From Datisca glomerata (taxonomy: Eukaryota > Streptophyta > Magnoliopsida > Cucurbitales > Datiscaceae), in assembly GCA_003255025.1 (NCBI GenBank), contig QANY01004990.1, forward strand, positions 186,001 through 250,000: 64,000 nt of DNA. Reading direction: 5' to 3'. The number at the start of each line of letters is the position of its first letter. Position 1 is the first letter of the stretch. Positions 23,935 to 34,854 of the stretch are shown here, one piece after another. The position numbers and the translations under genes are program-made. The notes beneath the pieces were generated by a model that saw nothing but the letters and a program-made list of their open reading frames with translations, was not told the DNA's origin and ran no database searches.

Positions 23935-24396
23935 TTATTGAGCTGAAAATCATGAGTGTTTTTCTTATACGAATTATTATCTTATATTATAAATTCTATA
24001 CCACATTAATACACTTGGAGCAGTATTGGTTCAATTGTATGGATAATATTTGATGAAAATCTACACGACGTATCCTAATATTAATGGTTTGGTTGAAAGA
24101 GTAGTAAGTATATACGAAAAACAAATCAACGGGTAAAATCTATATTTTGTTATTACTTATGTTGGTCATCTTATTATAAATTAAGTAATTATTATTCATA
24201 AGCATTTTTTAGTCCAATGGTAAGATTGAAATTTAAAATAATGTCTAAAATACCCTATTGTCAATTCCATTATATACATTCACAAGTGTTAACAAACAAA
24301 GTAATCTTAACTTTCTAGGCATATACATTCCGACAATTATATTCCAACTTTCTTATTCTAGAAATCACTTACGCACAATTTTATACCAAATGATCC

Positions 24397-25660
24397 CTAA
24401 AAGAAAGTGTTGTTGTCCAAGAAGGTTGTCGAAGAAGTTGGATCGTCTTTTACGTTAAAGAAGGTTTTTCTCTCAACAAAAATTGGGCTGGAAATTTCTC
24501 TAAACATAAATTGCTTGCTTTTTGTTATTTAGTCCCATTAACTAAATGGGCTGCAAATGGCTATTTGTTATTTTACTTGCTTAGAACATTGATGACCCTT
24601 TTAATCTTATTAGTCAATTGTACGTGCGTTGCACGTGTTGAATAAATTAACAATACTAATTTGTACAAAAATACATACAGGACTACACATAAAAGTGTTT
24701 AATCGCTTTTTAATTTGTTATGTCAAATACTAAAAATTTAATCTATTAAAGGTTTATGATGTTTTTTGTTAAAAGTTTTGTGTTGCTATAGATATTTAAT
24801 AAGTTTTTTAATTAATATCTCAGTTTGACATATTATTAAATACTGCAATTTGGTTGTTGATCATATTGTGAAGTTGTCATCTGTTTCGGTTCCTTGTTGT
24901 ATTTGGTTTAGTGTGATTTCTCCTAGTGTTTTGATTTGGTTCTTTTATTGACTATTGTTAGTTAGTTTTCTTGTTACTATTTTGTTTATGTATTTTATTC
25001 TCTAAAAAAAAGGTAAAATAGATTTCAATATTAAGTTATTCACTTATATAATTCTTGTCTACGGAAGAGGTTGACTTTGTACCGCCCGGAGATCGGAACC
25101 CGGAGCGAGAAGAACGAAAGCCCTACCCACAGCTACAACTACTGATAATTCGATATATTTAAACAAATTTATCTCTAAGTTTTTTACAAGTAATATATTT
25201 TTAATAATTGGAATGGTAAATGTGATATTGGTAGAGAGAATATCAAGAGACATATTAATTTAAAATTTCATATAATAGTGATGGCATCTATCAAAAAATA
25301 ATTTACCCTATTAGTCCCATTTATATGTACTATAGACTTAAAAAAGGTAAAAAAAAAATTTAAGTACATATCAAATTATTCATTTATCCAATTCCTTAAC
25401 AATTTTTGATCTATTAAAGCTAATTTATCTCTTAATTTTTCACAACTAATATACTGTTAATAACTGACATGATAAATGTGATTATAGTAGAGAGTATCAA
25501 AAGACTTATCAATTTAAAATTTCATATAATAATAAGGGTAATTTGTGTCTAGAAATCACTTAAGCCTCATTTAAAAGTAGTAGTGATATATAAGTAACTG
25601 TCAAGAAACAAATATTAATTAGTGAGGAGAAAATAGACATTAAAATTGATAATAATAAAG
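24397..25660. repeat. AT-rich DNA with a diverged direct repeat and a GC-rich insert
   Basis: 25030-25275 and 25370-25545 are diverged direct copies (shared ATTTATCTCTTA/AAG, GGTAAATGTGAT/GATAAATGTGAT and ATCAATTTAAAATTTCATATAATA-type segments). The first copy carries a GC-rich stretch at about 25060-25140 (GTACCGCCCGGAGATCGGAA onward) that the second lacks. A CGTGCGTTGCACG motif lies at 24625-24640. Confidence 0.7.
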
Positions 25661-25667
25661 AAAAACA

Positions 25668-26056
25668 AATGTTTATATTTTTCGCTTGCTTTCTTATAAT
25701 AAAAATAAATGTTAATTGACAAATAGACATTCATAGATGGATTAAAAGTACCAATTAATTATCAATATTATATTATTTATTTATGTTTAATATATTGATT
25801 GACATTAAATAATCAATCTCAAGTGGCGTAGTAGAATTATAAAATAGTGAGACGTGGTGTAATGAGAGCTAGAGAGCAATGTTTATATTCTTCCCTAGCC
25901 TTCTTATAATAAAAAACAAATGTTAATTAGTGAATAGACATTCATAGATGGATTAAAATTACTAATTAATTATCAACATTATATTATTTATTTATGTTTA
26001 ATATATTAATTGACATTAAATAATCAATCCCAAGTGGCGTGGTAGAATTATAAAAN
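25668..26056 (+). repeat. Tandem duplication, ~209-bp period, ending at an N
   Basis: 25668-25850 and 25878-26056 are two copies (AGACATTCATAGATGGATTA, then the ATTATATTATTTATTTATG segment and AAGTGGCGT(A/G)GTAGAATT). The second ends at position 26056, which is an undetermined base. Confidence 0.9.
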
Positions 26057-26175
26057 TTTAATTAAATAAAAATATCATATTTGTTGACATCATAATAGAC
26101 TTCCATACTCAAATTTATATATATAAGATTTTGGGATAAACATATTTAATTAAATAAAAATATCATATTTTTTTG
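26056..26175. repeat. Ambiguous base followed by 88-bp-spaced direct repeat
   Basis: A single N at 26056 is followed by TTTAATTAAATAAAAATATC at 26057, and the same words recur at about 26145. This is a possible assembly join. Confidence 0.8.
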
Positions 26176-26329
26176 TTGAAATGGATATTTTATTCAATCA
26201 AAGAAAATACACCAAGGGTCCAAGAGCGTACCCTAAGACCAATTAACAATACAAAAAAAAAATATATAAACACAACAAGCTATAGCTATCCAAGCCATAT
26301 CCAATGTAATGTAGTGTTATAGTACATTA

Positions 26330-26850
26330 TGAAAATGAAAAACAAGGCAAAAGTGTAGTAAATACTAGTAGTTGTGAAATAGCTAATTATTTTCTTGAGT
26401 TTTTAGAACATTTCTATGTTTCTACTAATATTTATTTTGATGTTTACTATACAACTTCACATCTTGTTCTTAGATCATTTTTAGAAATTACTAGTATTTT
26501 TGCACATTATAAGACATGTGTTTCGTTTCGACATATTTTTTAGAAGAATGGAAGAAAATTTCAAATAAAATTATTGGCTTAATATTCCTAATATTTTTTG
26601 TTTTACTACTGTTATGGACACAAGGATAAAACTAGTTGGAGTTGAAATTTTTATTGATTTAATTTTTGAAAATTTAGGAGTTCCCCATGTTATAGATATT
26701 ATAGAATTAACTTCACAATTGAATTTATTTTATTCACTATATGAATTAATATATAAAAATGATGATAGTAATATTTTAGATGGTAGTAGTTCATCTACAC
26801 AAGTAGGTAGTTCCTATGAATATTTTTCAATAAAGAATGAATCTTAAAAT
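26330..26850 (+). pseudogene. hAT transposase fragment (C-terminal RNase H-like region)
   Basis: Across frames the + strand reads FLEHFYVSTNIYFDVYYTTS, then HLVLRSFLEITSIFAHYKT, ATVMDTRIKLVGVEI-like sequence and LFYSLYELIYKNDDS. This is the segment of plant hAT transposases with the FYxxTxxxSxxxYxTxN and ATVLDPRxKL signatures (DUF4413/hAT-like). Catalytic residues and the dimerisation tail cannot be traced. The open part is 26614-26847. Extra stops lie upstream. Confidence 0.8.
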
Positions 26851-27449
26851 GAAGAACATTATTTCTACTCCTCGTAGATGAGAAGTAGAAATGAAAAAAG
26901 AGATAAATTAGCTCCTGACATTGGGAAGCCCTCATTTGTATAAACAATTGGTATAAACAATTGGGTTGATGCCACCAAAAGAAGACAACAATGACAAGAC
27001 AATGCCATTCAAGATTTTTAAATTTTAGATGTTAATGAACATGAATTATAGATTAGCTATTAATTATTTAGTATCTTTCTATATTTTACGTGAATATGAA
27101 TATCACGTGTAATTTATTTTGAGATAATTTAAATGTAATTTTTGATATTGTTGCAATTAATTGATAGATGGGGCAGGTACCAACCTAGTTGGAAAGTGTT
27201 AATCTATAGTGATGCAACACTCAATTTTAATAAATAAAACAATAATTTTATGATACTTGGAGTCTCTATTTTTATTATTACTTTTTATAATTATTTTACT
27301 TATTATGACAAATTTTTCTATTGAGATTCTAAAGTGATAAAAAATTATTTAAAGATTATAATATGACCTCTATTTAGCTTAGTGGTTCATTTACATTTCC
27401 TTCCTTCCCACCAATGTTCAACTCTCTCCATCAACAATTCTGAAATTTT

Positions 27450-27620
27450 TAACACATTAAAGAAAGAGGCACGGTCAGGTCCGGTTATTCAAACCAGACC
27501 GACACGTGAGATCACAAGCTAGTTCAGCGGTTCATCTTGAGCCGCCCAATATATTCAACGGGCCGGTCCCGTGAACCGCCCAGGCTGCATATTGGTGGCT
27601 CTGCTCGGTTGCCACCCCTG
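27450..27620 (+). mobile_element. hAT-type terminal region
   Basis: A GC-rich island in AT-rich DNA ends TTGCCACCCCTG (27609-27620), the reverse complement of the CAGGGGTGGCAA terminus of plant hAT elements. The sequence before it (GGGCCGGTCCCGTGAACCGC) is typical of their subterminal regions. The eight bases after it, CCTCCGTG, would be a target duplication. I did not find the matching left end. It is probably the right end of the element whose transposase relic is at 26330-26850. Confidence 0.65.
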
Positions 27621-28190
27621 CCTCCGTGTATGGTTAAAGTGTAATAAAAATAAATGTTAAATTATTTGAACATCCCGTCATTTACAATAATTACATGGAT
27701 ATTTTTTTAATTTGAAATCCACAACCATCCCTTTTAGTTTCATTTTCTGGACACTTAAATATAAGGGTAAGTTTAAATTTAACTTTTATTTAATTTAAGC
27801 TTTATACTGTAACGTTTTAAAATTCAGAAATTAAGCTGTTTATTATCTAGAGTTTGAGGGTGAAAAGTGAAATTTATCAGATGACTAGCCTTCTTCTTAA
27901 ACGGCAATGCATGAATAGTCAGCTAGCCATCTTCTTAAATTTACTCTCTTTTGCCTATACTAGATTCTAACACGTGCGTTGCACACGATAAACTAACACA
28001 ATAAAAATACTATTAACTTAATGTCTCCAAAGAAAAAATGACTAAACTTACAATAGTTAAAGATGTAAAAAGAAATTATGCTAAACATTATGTACTTGTA
28101 GAATTCATAAAAACATATTCGATTTCGTGCAAGTATATATAGTTATTTCAAATTCTATTCCTTTTAATTATATGTTTGAACACTCAAAAT
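27621..28190. other. AT-rich spacer with a CGTGCGTTGCAC motif
   Basis: No gene. ACACGTGCGTTGCACACG at 27970-27987 resembles sites at 24625 and (reverse) 52908. Confidence 0.5.
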
Positions 28191-28192
28191 CT

Positions 28193-28787
28193 CACATGAC
28201 ATGTGGGGAGATCTAAACCGAAGATTTTATCAAAGAGAAGATAGAGCAAGCACCGTATGATCAATTAGGCAGTTATAAAGAGGAGATCAATTAGATAAAA
28301 GTACATGGCTTGCCAACGTGGCAATCCAAGGAGAAGCTAATCAAGACCGTAGACACGATCCAACAGACAAATTTAATCTGATAATTAAGACTAATAAACA
28401 TTATTTCAGGGGATATTCGGCAATCCCATGGATGAAGATGTATCTCCCTAAATACGGGAATATTCCCCCAATATCTAGCGATAATTCCATAGATACGGGG
28501 ATATTCTTCACATATTTAGTGATAATTTTGTTATTAAAATATATGTAATCATATTGTGTAAAAGCCTATAAATAGAAGCATATGTAACAATATAAATGGG
28601 GACTGAGACTGATACAACGATGTACAATCAAAAATACAATAGAACATCATAAATCTTTTCGTGGTTTTTCTTTCCTTTAAGGATTTTTCACGTAAATCAT
28701 GGTGTCGTTATTCTCTCATTCTCTCTCTAAATTATTATCTTTATTATTCGTTCGTATGGGTTTTTTCATACTGAAAAATCATTTATA
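28193..28787 (+). repeat. Outer 5' LTR
   Basis: Matches 43331-43862 over its length: GATATTCGGCAATCCCATG, ATAATTCCATAGATACGGGG, TAAAATATATGT and AAGCCTATAAATAGA (probable TATA box at about 28565-28575). The left edge is uncertain by about 20 bp. The right edge is set by the leader TTTTGGTGCTTTCATTGAGA that begins at 28788. Confidence 0.85.
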
Positions 28788-28870
28788 TTTTGGTGCTTTC
28801 ATTGAGAGTGAGAGAAAAACTCGAGAAATCCCTCCCAAAACCCTCAAAACCAAATCAAACATCCCATAAA
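28788..28870 (+). other. Leader and primer-site region of the outer element
   Basis: TTTTGGTGCTTTCATTGAGA starts immediately after the LTR and recurs after both inner LTRs (29756, 38624). Its position is that of a primer-binding site, but I cannot assign the tRNA. Confidence 0.5.
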
Positions 28871-29755
28871 TAACTAAACAGGAAAAAAATAACCCAATTC
28901 ACGTGTACAAAAAGAACGAATCATGAGATGACACATGGGCCACAGACATGGCAAAATTGGGGGCTAAGTAAGAAAGAACGCTGAAGCGGGAGGCCTCGTC
29001 AGAGCGAGAAAAAACGTTGAAGCGAGAGGCCTCGTCAAAGCAGGAAGAGCCCAGAAGAGGGAGACCCCGTCAGAACGGGGAAGAAATGTTGAAGTGGGAG
29101 ATCTCGTCAGAACGGGAAAGAACGCTGAAATGGGAGACCTCACCAAAGCGGGAAGAGTCCAGAAGCACGAGATCTCGTTAGAGCGGGAAAGAACGCTGAA
29201 GCCGGAGACCTCGTCAGAATGAGAAAGAACGTCAAAGCGGAAGACCTCACTAGAATGAGAAAGGAAGGAAGAGAAGAAGAACGGAGACAATGAAAAGACC
29301 CGAGATGACAGACAAGCGATTGTGATTGATTTAGTAAAAGCTGAAAATACTCCGATGGTACAGATTGATAGACCATCAAGTGACTGTGATTGATTGGATG
29401 AAAGCCATAAGACATCGTCAAGTGGTTGTGATTGATTGACGACTGAGCGGGACAAAAAGGAAAATGGGGGCCATACCCAGCAGAATGACCCCCACGAACG
29501 GGTGTGACCCTTGGGAATAATGAGTGCTTCCTTTTATATTGTTATTTTGATTTACATATGGGATTTGGGAAATCTATATAAAGGCTGATATACTAGAGGA
29601 AATGATATATTCAAGACAACTAAAAGAGTAAACCGTGAGATTCTCTAAAAACTTCTCTTAATCTTAAATTCTCTACTCATTATTTCTTATTAACACTTAT
29701 AAAAAATTAGGCTTTATCATTATTGTCCTGGCTAAACAGAAAAAATCCTTTTACA
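28871..29755 (+). repeat. Inner 5' LTR with internal tandem motifs
   Basis: Matches 37778-38623. The left half is built from degenerate 30-36 bp units (AGCGGGAGACCTCGTCAGA, GCGGGAAAGAACGCTGAA, GCGGGAAGAGCCCAGAAG). The right half has TATATAAAGG (about 29575), a probable TATA box, and ends CTTTTACA. The left edge is approximate. The long - strand frames here are by-products of the repeat. Confidence 0.85.
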
Positions 29756-29817
29756 TTTTGGTGCTTTCATTGAGAGAAGAAAAATAACCTCAAAGATACC
29801 CTCCAGAAAATCAAACC

Positions 29818-30835
29818 ATGCCTCGAACCAGGTCAAACACCACCCTCAACGAAGGAAACACGAACAGGGATGAACAAGCCAATCACCCTGCTCCCCCAGC
29901 CAAGATGCTTCAGACCATCCTGGGCCAGATGCAAGAAATGGAACAGCGAAACGCTGAAACACTACATAATGCATGGCAGACAATGTATGAGCAGATAATT
30001 GCATTGCAACGGGACCTTGCACAGACGTGGGCAGAAGTCAGCCAGCACACTAACCATGAGAGAAGGGACAACTGCCGAGAAGGAAATGAAGCTGGATGAA
30101 AAGGCGAAAATGAAAACAATAGGAACATACGGAATGAAGACGGTGAGGTTCAGTCCAAGGAACATGAAAGGAGGAGGTAGGAGAAAGAGTCATGACAAAA
30201 GTTGTCATGGAAGAGATGATGGAACTAAGGAGACTGGGAAACACGGGAAAAACTAACCTAGAATCACTCACCAGCACTCCACTATGTCCAGAAATCCTAG
30301 CCGCCCCAATTCCGAAGAAGTTCGCGGCACCTAAATTCAAATGTTATGAAGGGAAGTCGGACCCTATAGATCATCTCAGACGGTTCAAGCAAGTCATGGC
30401 GTTATACCAGCATGAAGACGCATTGATGTCTAGGATATTCCCAACAAGTCTAGATGGGACTACACTAAAATGGTATCACTCCATCCCTGCTCAATCCATT
30501 ACTAATTTCATTGTCATGTCCACTGCCTTCTTGGTACAGTACTCTACTTACCAGGCAGTAATGGAGGGCTCAGACTACCTTCTGACGACATCTTCCCTGA
30601 AAGAAAAAGAAACGCTTCAGGAATATACTCGCAGAGTCAAGGAAGAAATGGCAAAGGTGGAAAGTTGTGACGACAAAGTGGCGACTGGACTTTAGACGAG
30701 AATTGGAACAAGAATCAGCCTTCTTTGAAGGTTTGCCAAAGATAAATCCCCTGACCATAGCGGAGACCTTCCAAAGGACGCAAGCGTACGTCACTTTGGA
30801 GGAAGAAAAAAGAAGTTTATTGAAGCAAGCAGGAT
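29818..30835 (+). pseudogene. Ty3/gypsy gag (Tat lineage), frameshifted
   Basis: Gag forms the particle that packages the element's RNA. It starts MPRTRSNTTLNEGNTNRDEQ at 29818. After a frame change near 30090-30190 it reads IPKKFAAPKFKCYEGKSDPI, then DHLRRFKQVMALYQHEDALM and IFPTSLDGTTLKWYHSIPAQ, and KEKETLQEYTRRVKEEMAKV, the retrotransposon gag domain. A further shift at about 30695 leads to FFEGLPKINPLTIAETFQRT. The same N-terminus occurs again at 38686. Confidence 0.92.
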
Positions 30836-31175
30836 GATGGATTAATGAGACAAAGAAGAAAGAACAGAGCTCGAAGCAGAATCAGAGAACAAAAAAGGAG
30901 ATGAGCAGGGAGACAACAAGCAGAACAGAATCGTTACTCGAAGGAGACCCGAGGATGACATCCATCCTAGAGACAAGGTCTTCACCCCGTTGACTATCTC
31001 AATAAACCAAGTCTTGGAGATGATAAAAGACAAACCTTGGCTAAAAAGACTGACCCCACTTATAAGGGAACCAGACCATGCGCACAAGGACAAATATTGC
31101 TCATTCCACAATAGCAACGGACATTTTACAAAAGATTGCTTCCAACTGAAGGACTATGTGGAGAAACTAGGGTAA
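30836..31175 (+). pseudogene. gag C-terminal part with His/Cys motif
   Basis: From 30990 the frame reads KPWLKRLTPLIREPDHAHKD, then KYCSFHNSNGHFTKDCFQLK. The CxxH-x4/5-H-x4-C pattern is the zinc-binding motif that replaces the usual CCHC knuckle in Tat-lineage gag. Confidence 0.8.
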
Positions 31176-31439
31176 GGATGGTACCTTAATCAATTTATGA
31201 AGAGGGAGGAACCGTAGTAGGAAGCTTAAAGGGGACCCATGATGAAGGAAAAAGGGATAGTGGGAAGCAACCTTTCCGAATAGTTGACATCATCATCGCT
31301 TTAACTGAACTGGAGGGGACTACGAGAAAAGAAAGGAACATGTACAGCAAAAGCCCATTTATTGGAAGGAAGCCGGAAGTAGGAAGGCACTGCCAACAAA
31401 AACAGGAATCCCCCACTCATTTTTGGCGACACGGACTTG

Positions 31440-31930
31440 GAACATGACGCGCATCATGACGACGCCCTTGCCATCTCAATACAAGTAAAAAATTGAGAAG
31501 GGTGCAGATTGACGATGGCAGTGCAGTCAACATTCTCCATCGGTCAACGCTTAAGAAAATATCTATGAAGGAACAACAGCTACAAGGTTTGCCACAACCA
31601 CTAGTGGTCTTCAACGGGACTGTGAGCTACTCAGAAGGATTGATCAACCTCTCAGTCAGCGTAGAACCATTCAATTACCTCACCGAATTCGTGGTACTTA
31701 ACACGTCGTCCCCTTACAATACTATTTTGGGAAAGACCTGGCTACATAAAAAGAAGGCAGTGCTATCCACCTATTACCAAATGCTGAAATATCCATCCCC
31801 TAAAGGAATTAAAACTAGAAAGGGAGACCCAACTGCCGCCAAAATCTGCACGATAACTGCATTGGAATTAGTGAGGAAACAGAAGATGGGAAGAGCCGAA
31901 GAAAAGATGGTGGAAGAATATGAGAAATAG
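31440..31930 (+). pseudogene. Retrotransposon aspartic protease region
   Basis: The + frame from 31493 reads RRVQIDDGSAVNILHRSTLK, with DDGSA in the place of the D(T/S/N)GS active site. SPYNTILGKTWLHKKKAVLS (the ILG flap-to-core motif) and STYYQMLKYPSPKGIKTRKG follow. The fold is complete enough to name, but the gene around it is broken. Confidence 0.85.
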
Positions 31931-31951
31931 CAATCATAGAAGGATGCATAG

Positions 31952-32400
31952 GTGGGCCCTAGGTACGAAGTAGGAGAAGAAATCGAATCTATCTGCTTAG
32001 ATGAAAAAACACAGAAAATGACAAATATTGGGGCCCACTTGGACGAAAAGGAGAAGGAAAGGTTGACTGACTTCCTATGGAGAAACGAGGACATTTTTAC
32101 TACCACTGCTCAGGAAATGTCAGGTATACCTAAAAATATAATCTGTCATAAACTGATCATTGACCCTTTAGTTAAACTAGTGAAGTAGTGAAAAAGGAGT
32201 TTTGTGCCAATCCTCGACTACTTGGTTACGCAGCGAGGAATTGAGGTCAACCCAGATCAAGTAAAAGGCATAATGGAGATGAAATCCCCACGAACCCTGA
32301 AGGAAATACATGGCTTAACGGGAAGGCTAGCGGCTTTGAATAGATTCCTTTCAAGATCAACCGACAAGTGTAAGCCATTGTTCGCAAAGCTGAGGTAGAA
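31952..32400 (+). pseudogene. Reverse transcriptase with its catalytic core deleted
   Basis: The RT start is present (LDEKEKERLTDFLWRNEDIF, ICHKLIIDPLVKLVK, to about 32188). After about 15 bases the sequence resumes at the RT end: LDYLVTQRGIEVNPDQVKGI, then SPRTLKEIHGLTGRLAALNR and FLSRSTDKCKPLF. The region between, including the YxDD active site, is missing. The gap corresponds to roughly 500 bp of a normal element. Confidence 0.88.
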
Positions 32401-33170
32401 TTCAGCAGACGGATGGGATGGTGAATGTGAGGAAGCTCTCAGCAAGGTAAAAGAATACTTGACAACTCCACCAATATTGTCAAAACCAAAGCTATGGGAA
32501 CCTTTGTACTTATACGTAGCCATCTCATAGATCGCTGTTAGCGCTGTTCTGATCAGAGAAGAAGAAAGGAGGAATCGGGAAGCGGACAAAAAGTAATTGA
32601 AAATGGGACGTGGGAATTATATGTTGACGAAGCCTCAAACCATAAAGGAGCTGGAGCAGGAGTGGTACTACGAACTCCGTTTGGAGAAACATTCGAACAC
32701 TCCATCTCATTCGGATTCAACGCCTCAAACAATGAAGTTGAATACGAAGCCTCAATAGCGGGAATCAATCTGTTACAGGAATTAATATAAATTAAATGAA
32801 AATCTTTTGTGATTCAATGTTGGTAGTAAAACAGGTAATGGGGGAGTTCGTGACAAAAGATGAAATAATGATTAGTTACCTACAGTGGGCAAAGAGACTG
32901 CTCAAGCAACTAAATAGTTTCAAAATCGACCATGTCTTGAGAGCGAAAAATGGGCACGCGGACGATTTGGCTAATTTGGGGTCCTCACTACAAATCCCAC
33001 GAAAAAGAAGTGTACCAGTTGAGTTTCTAGAAAAGTCAAGTATCATGGTCGAAGAGGTAGCAGAGGTGGAAACTGGGCTGGAACCGAGCTGGCAGGATGA
33101 CATAATACGTTGTCTAAAAGAAGGGATCCTACCTCGAGATAAACTTCACTCTAGGAAGGTTCAACAATAG
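32401..33170 (+). pseudogene. RNase H and archaeal-type RNase H (aRNH) domains
   Basis: 32401-32545 reads EEALSKVKEYLTTPPILSKP, then LWEPLYLYVAIS, a remnant of the usual gypsy RNase H. 32600-33010 reads NGTWELYVDEASNHKGAGAG, FNASNNEVEYEASIAGINLL, then FCDSMLVVKQVMGEFVTKDE and HVLRAKNGHADDLANLGSSL. This is the second, archaeal-type RNase H that marks the Tat lineage. The usual VDGS motif is VDEAS. Frames shift near 32600 and 32790. Confidence 0.88.
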
Positions 33171-34205
33171 AGTGTCAGGTACTGCATAATCAACGATTTA
33201 TTGTATAAACAATCTTTTTCAGGACCGTATCTGAAGTGCCTAAAAGAAAAAAAGGCTGAATACATGTTAGCAGAAGTTCACAGAGGCGTGTGCGGGAATC
33301 ATACAGGTGGCAGATCTCTAGCCCATAAAATACTGAATGAAGGGTATTACTGGCAAAAAATGCACCGGGATACCAAGCAATATGCAAAGAAGCGCAACAA
33401 GTGTCAATGATTTGACCCTGTAATAAAATTGGCCACAGGAGAACTCCACACCATGACAAGTCCATGGCCATTCATGCAGTGGGCTTTAGACATTGTCGGA
33501 CCACTCCCCACGGCACCCACTCAGAAACGATTCCTGCTAGTTCACTGACTACTTCACCAAGTGGATTGAGGCGCAAGCTTTTGCTAGGATTCATGAGTAA
33601 AAAGTAAGGGGATTCTTGTGAAAGAATATAGTGTGCAAATACAAAACCCCTCGGGTATTAGTGTCTGACAACAAACTTCAATTCACCGGAAGGACGGTGA
33701 AGACCTTTTGTGAGGTCCTACAAATTATCAACCGATTCTCTACACCCTACTACCCACAAGGAAACGGGCAGGCTGAAAGATCAAACTGAATCATACTCGA
33801 TAACATGAAGAAACATCTAGAATCAGTGAAGGAAAATGGGTAGAAGAATTACCACTAGTACTATGGGCATATTGAACAACTCCCAGAGAGGCGACAAGTG
33901 AAACGCCGTTTGCTTTGGCCTACAGAACAGAAGCGGTTATACTAGTACAAATAGGAAACCCAACTCTTAGATCAGAACTGACTAAACTATAGAATGAAAA
34001 ACTTATAAAAGAACATTTCGATTTGTTAGAAGAAAAGAAGGAAGCGGCACTCGTGCAAACAGCGAATTACAATTAGAAAAGAAAAGCCTACTTCCAGAAG
34101 AAAATTAGAAAGGGTAAAATTCAGGAGGGAGATTAGGTTTTGAAAAAGATCTTCCAAACAGAAGGAAAGTTTGGTCCGTCTTAGGAAGGTCCTTTCATTG
34201 TCAAA
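33171..34205 (+). pseudogene. Integrase, frameshifted
   Basis: The zinc domain reads LYKQSFSGPYLKCLKEKKAE, then LAEVHRGVCGNHTGGRSLAH and YAKKRNKCQ; the first Cys of the CxxC pair is Arg. The catalytic core can be traced across frames: WPFMQWALDIVGPL (first Asp), VSDNKLQFTG (second Asp) and PQGNGQAERSN (Glu). The C-terminal part LPLVLWAY, TPFALAYRTEAV and EGPFIVKTI follows. About ten stops or shifts are present. Confidence 0.9.
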
Positions 34206-34299
34206 ACAATTTTAGTGGTTTTTTCTGTGAGGGTTTTTTACATAAAAAATTGATGTCAATTCTTTCCTTTTTTCTAACACTAAAAAAGGAAGAAAAAAG

Positions 34300-34830
34300 G
34301 AAGGGGGTTGACAGCCTAGAAGCCTAAGACTTTGAGAGTAGGAGAAACCTTCTCTCTCAAAAGAAAATTGAAAATGAAAGAAGGTTTGTCACCTAGAAGC
34401 CTAAGCCCTTGAGAGCGGGAGAAACCTTCTCTCTAAAATATGAAGAAGAAAAAAGTTGGTGACCCAAAAGCCTAAGTCCTTGAGAGCGGGAGAAACCTTC
34501 TCTTTAAAATGTGAAAAAAATGAGTAATGACCATGGCCTAAAAGCCTAAGTCATAGAGAGTAGAACAAAAACCACTCTAAAATGGAAAACGGGTCGATGG
34601 TTTGAAAGCTTAAAACCTTGAGAATGGGAACGCCTACTCTCTAAAAAGAAAATCTAAACTAAAAAAAGGTCAGTGGCCTAGAAGTCTAATCCCTTGAGAG
34701 TGGGAGAAACATTCTCTCCAAAATGTGAAAAAAAAGGTTGGCGCCCCAGAAGCCTAAAGCCCTTGAAAGCGATAGAAACCTTCTTTTTGAAATGTGGAAA
34801 GCAAGGAAATGAAACACAATGGAAGAAGGA
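34300..34830 (+). repeat. Minisatellite of ~62-70 bp units (GCCTAAGCCCTTGAGAGC type)
   Basis: About eight diverged units, each with CC(T/C)A(G/A)AAGCCTAAG(C/T)CC, TTGAGAGCGGGAGAAACC and TTCTCTCTAAAATGTGAAAA. A related array is at 41285-41900. Confidence 0.9.
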
Positions 34831-34854
34831 AAGGCTCATCTGCTCTACATGGGT

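Larger units (their letters stand above)
20498..24396. mobile_element. Candidate DNA transposon with ~500-bp inverted repeats
   Basis: The DNA at 20580-21085 is matched in reverse complement by 23935-24396. Both ends start GG(T/A)(C/T)(G/A)TTTGGTATAAAATT. Matched inner parts include the ACTAAAAAATG/CATTTTTTAGT region, the CATACAATTGAACCAATAC region and the AAGAAAAACACTCATGAT region. About 2.85 kb lies between. I see no transposase in it. Long inverted repeats suggest a Mutator-like or foldback-like non-autonomous element. Target site duplications are not clear. A third partial end copy is at 48585-48815. Confidence 0.65.

Noticed and set aside
28964..29455. 163-codon - strand frame, Ser/Phe/Leu-rich
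   Set aside because: It is the reverse reading of the tandem units in the inner 5' LTR. A similar frame appears at the same place in the 3' LTR.
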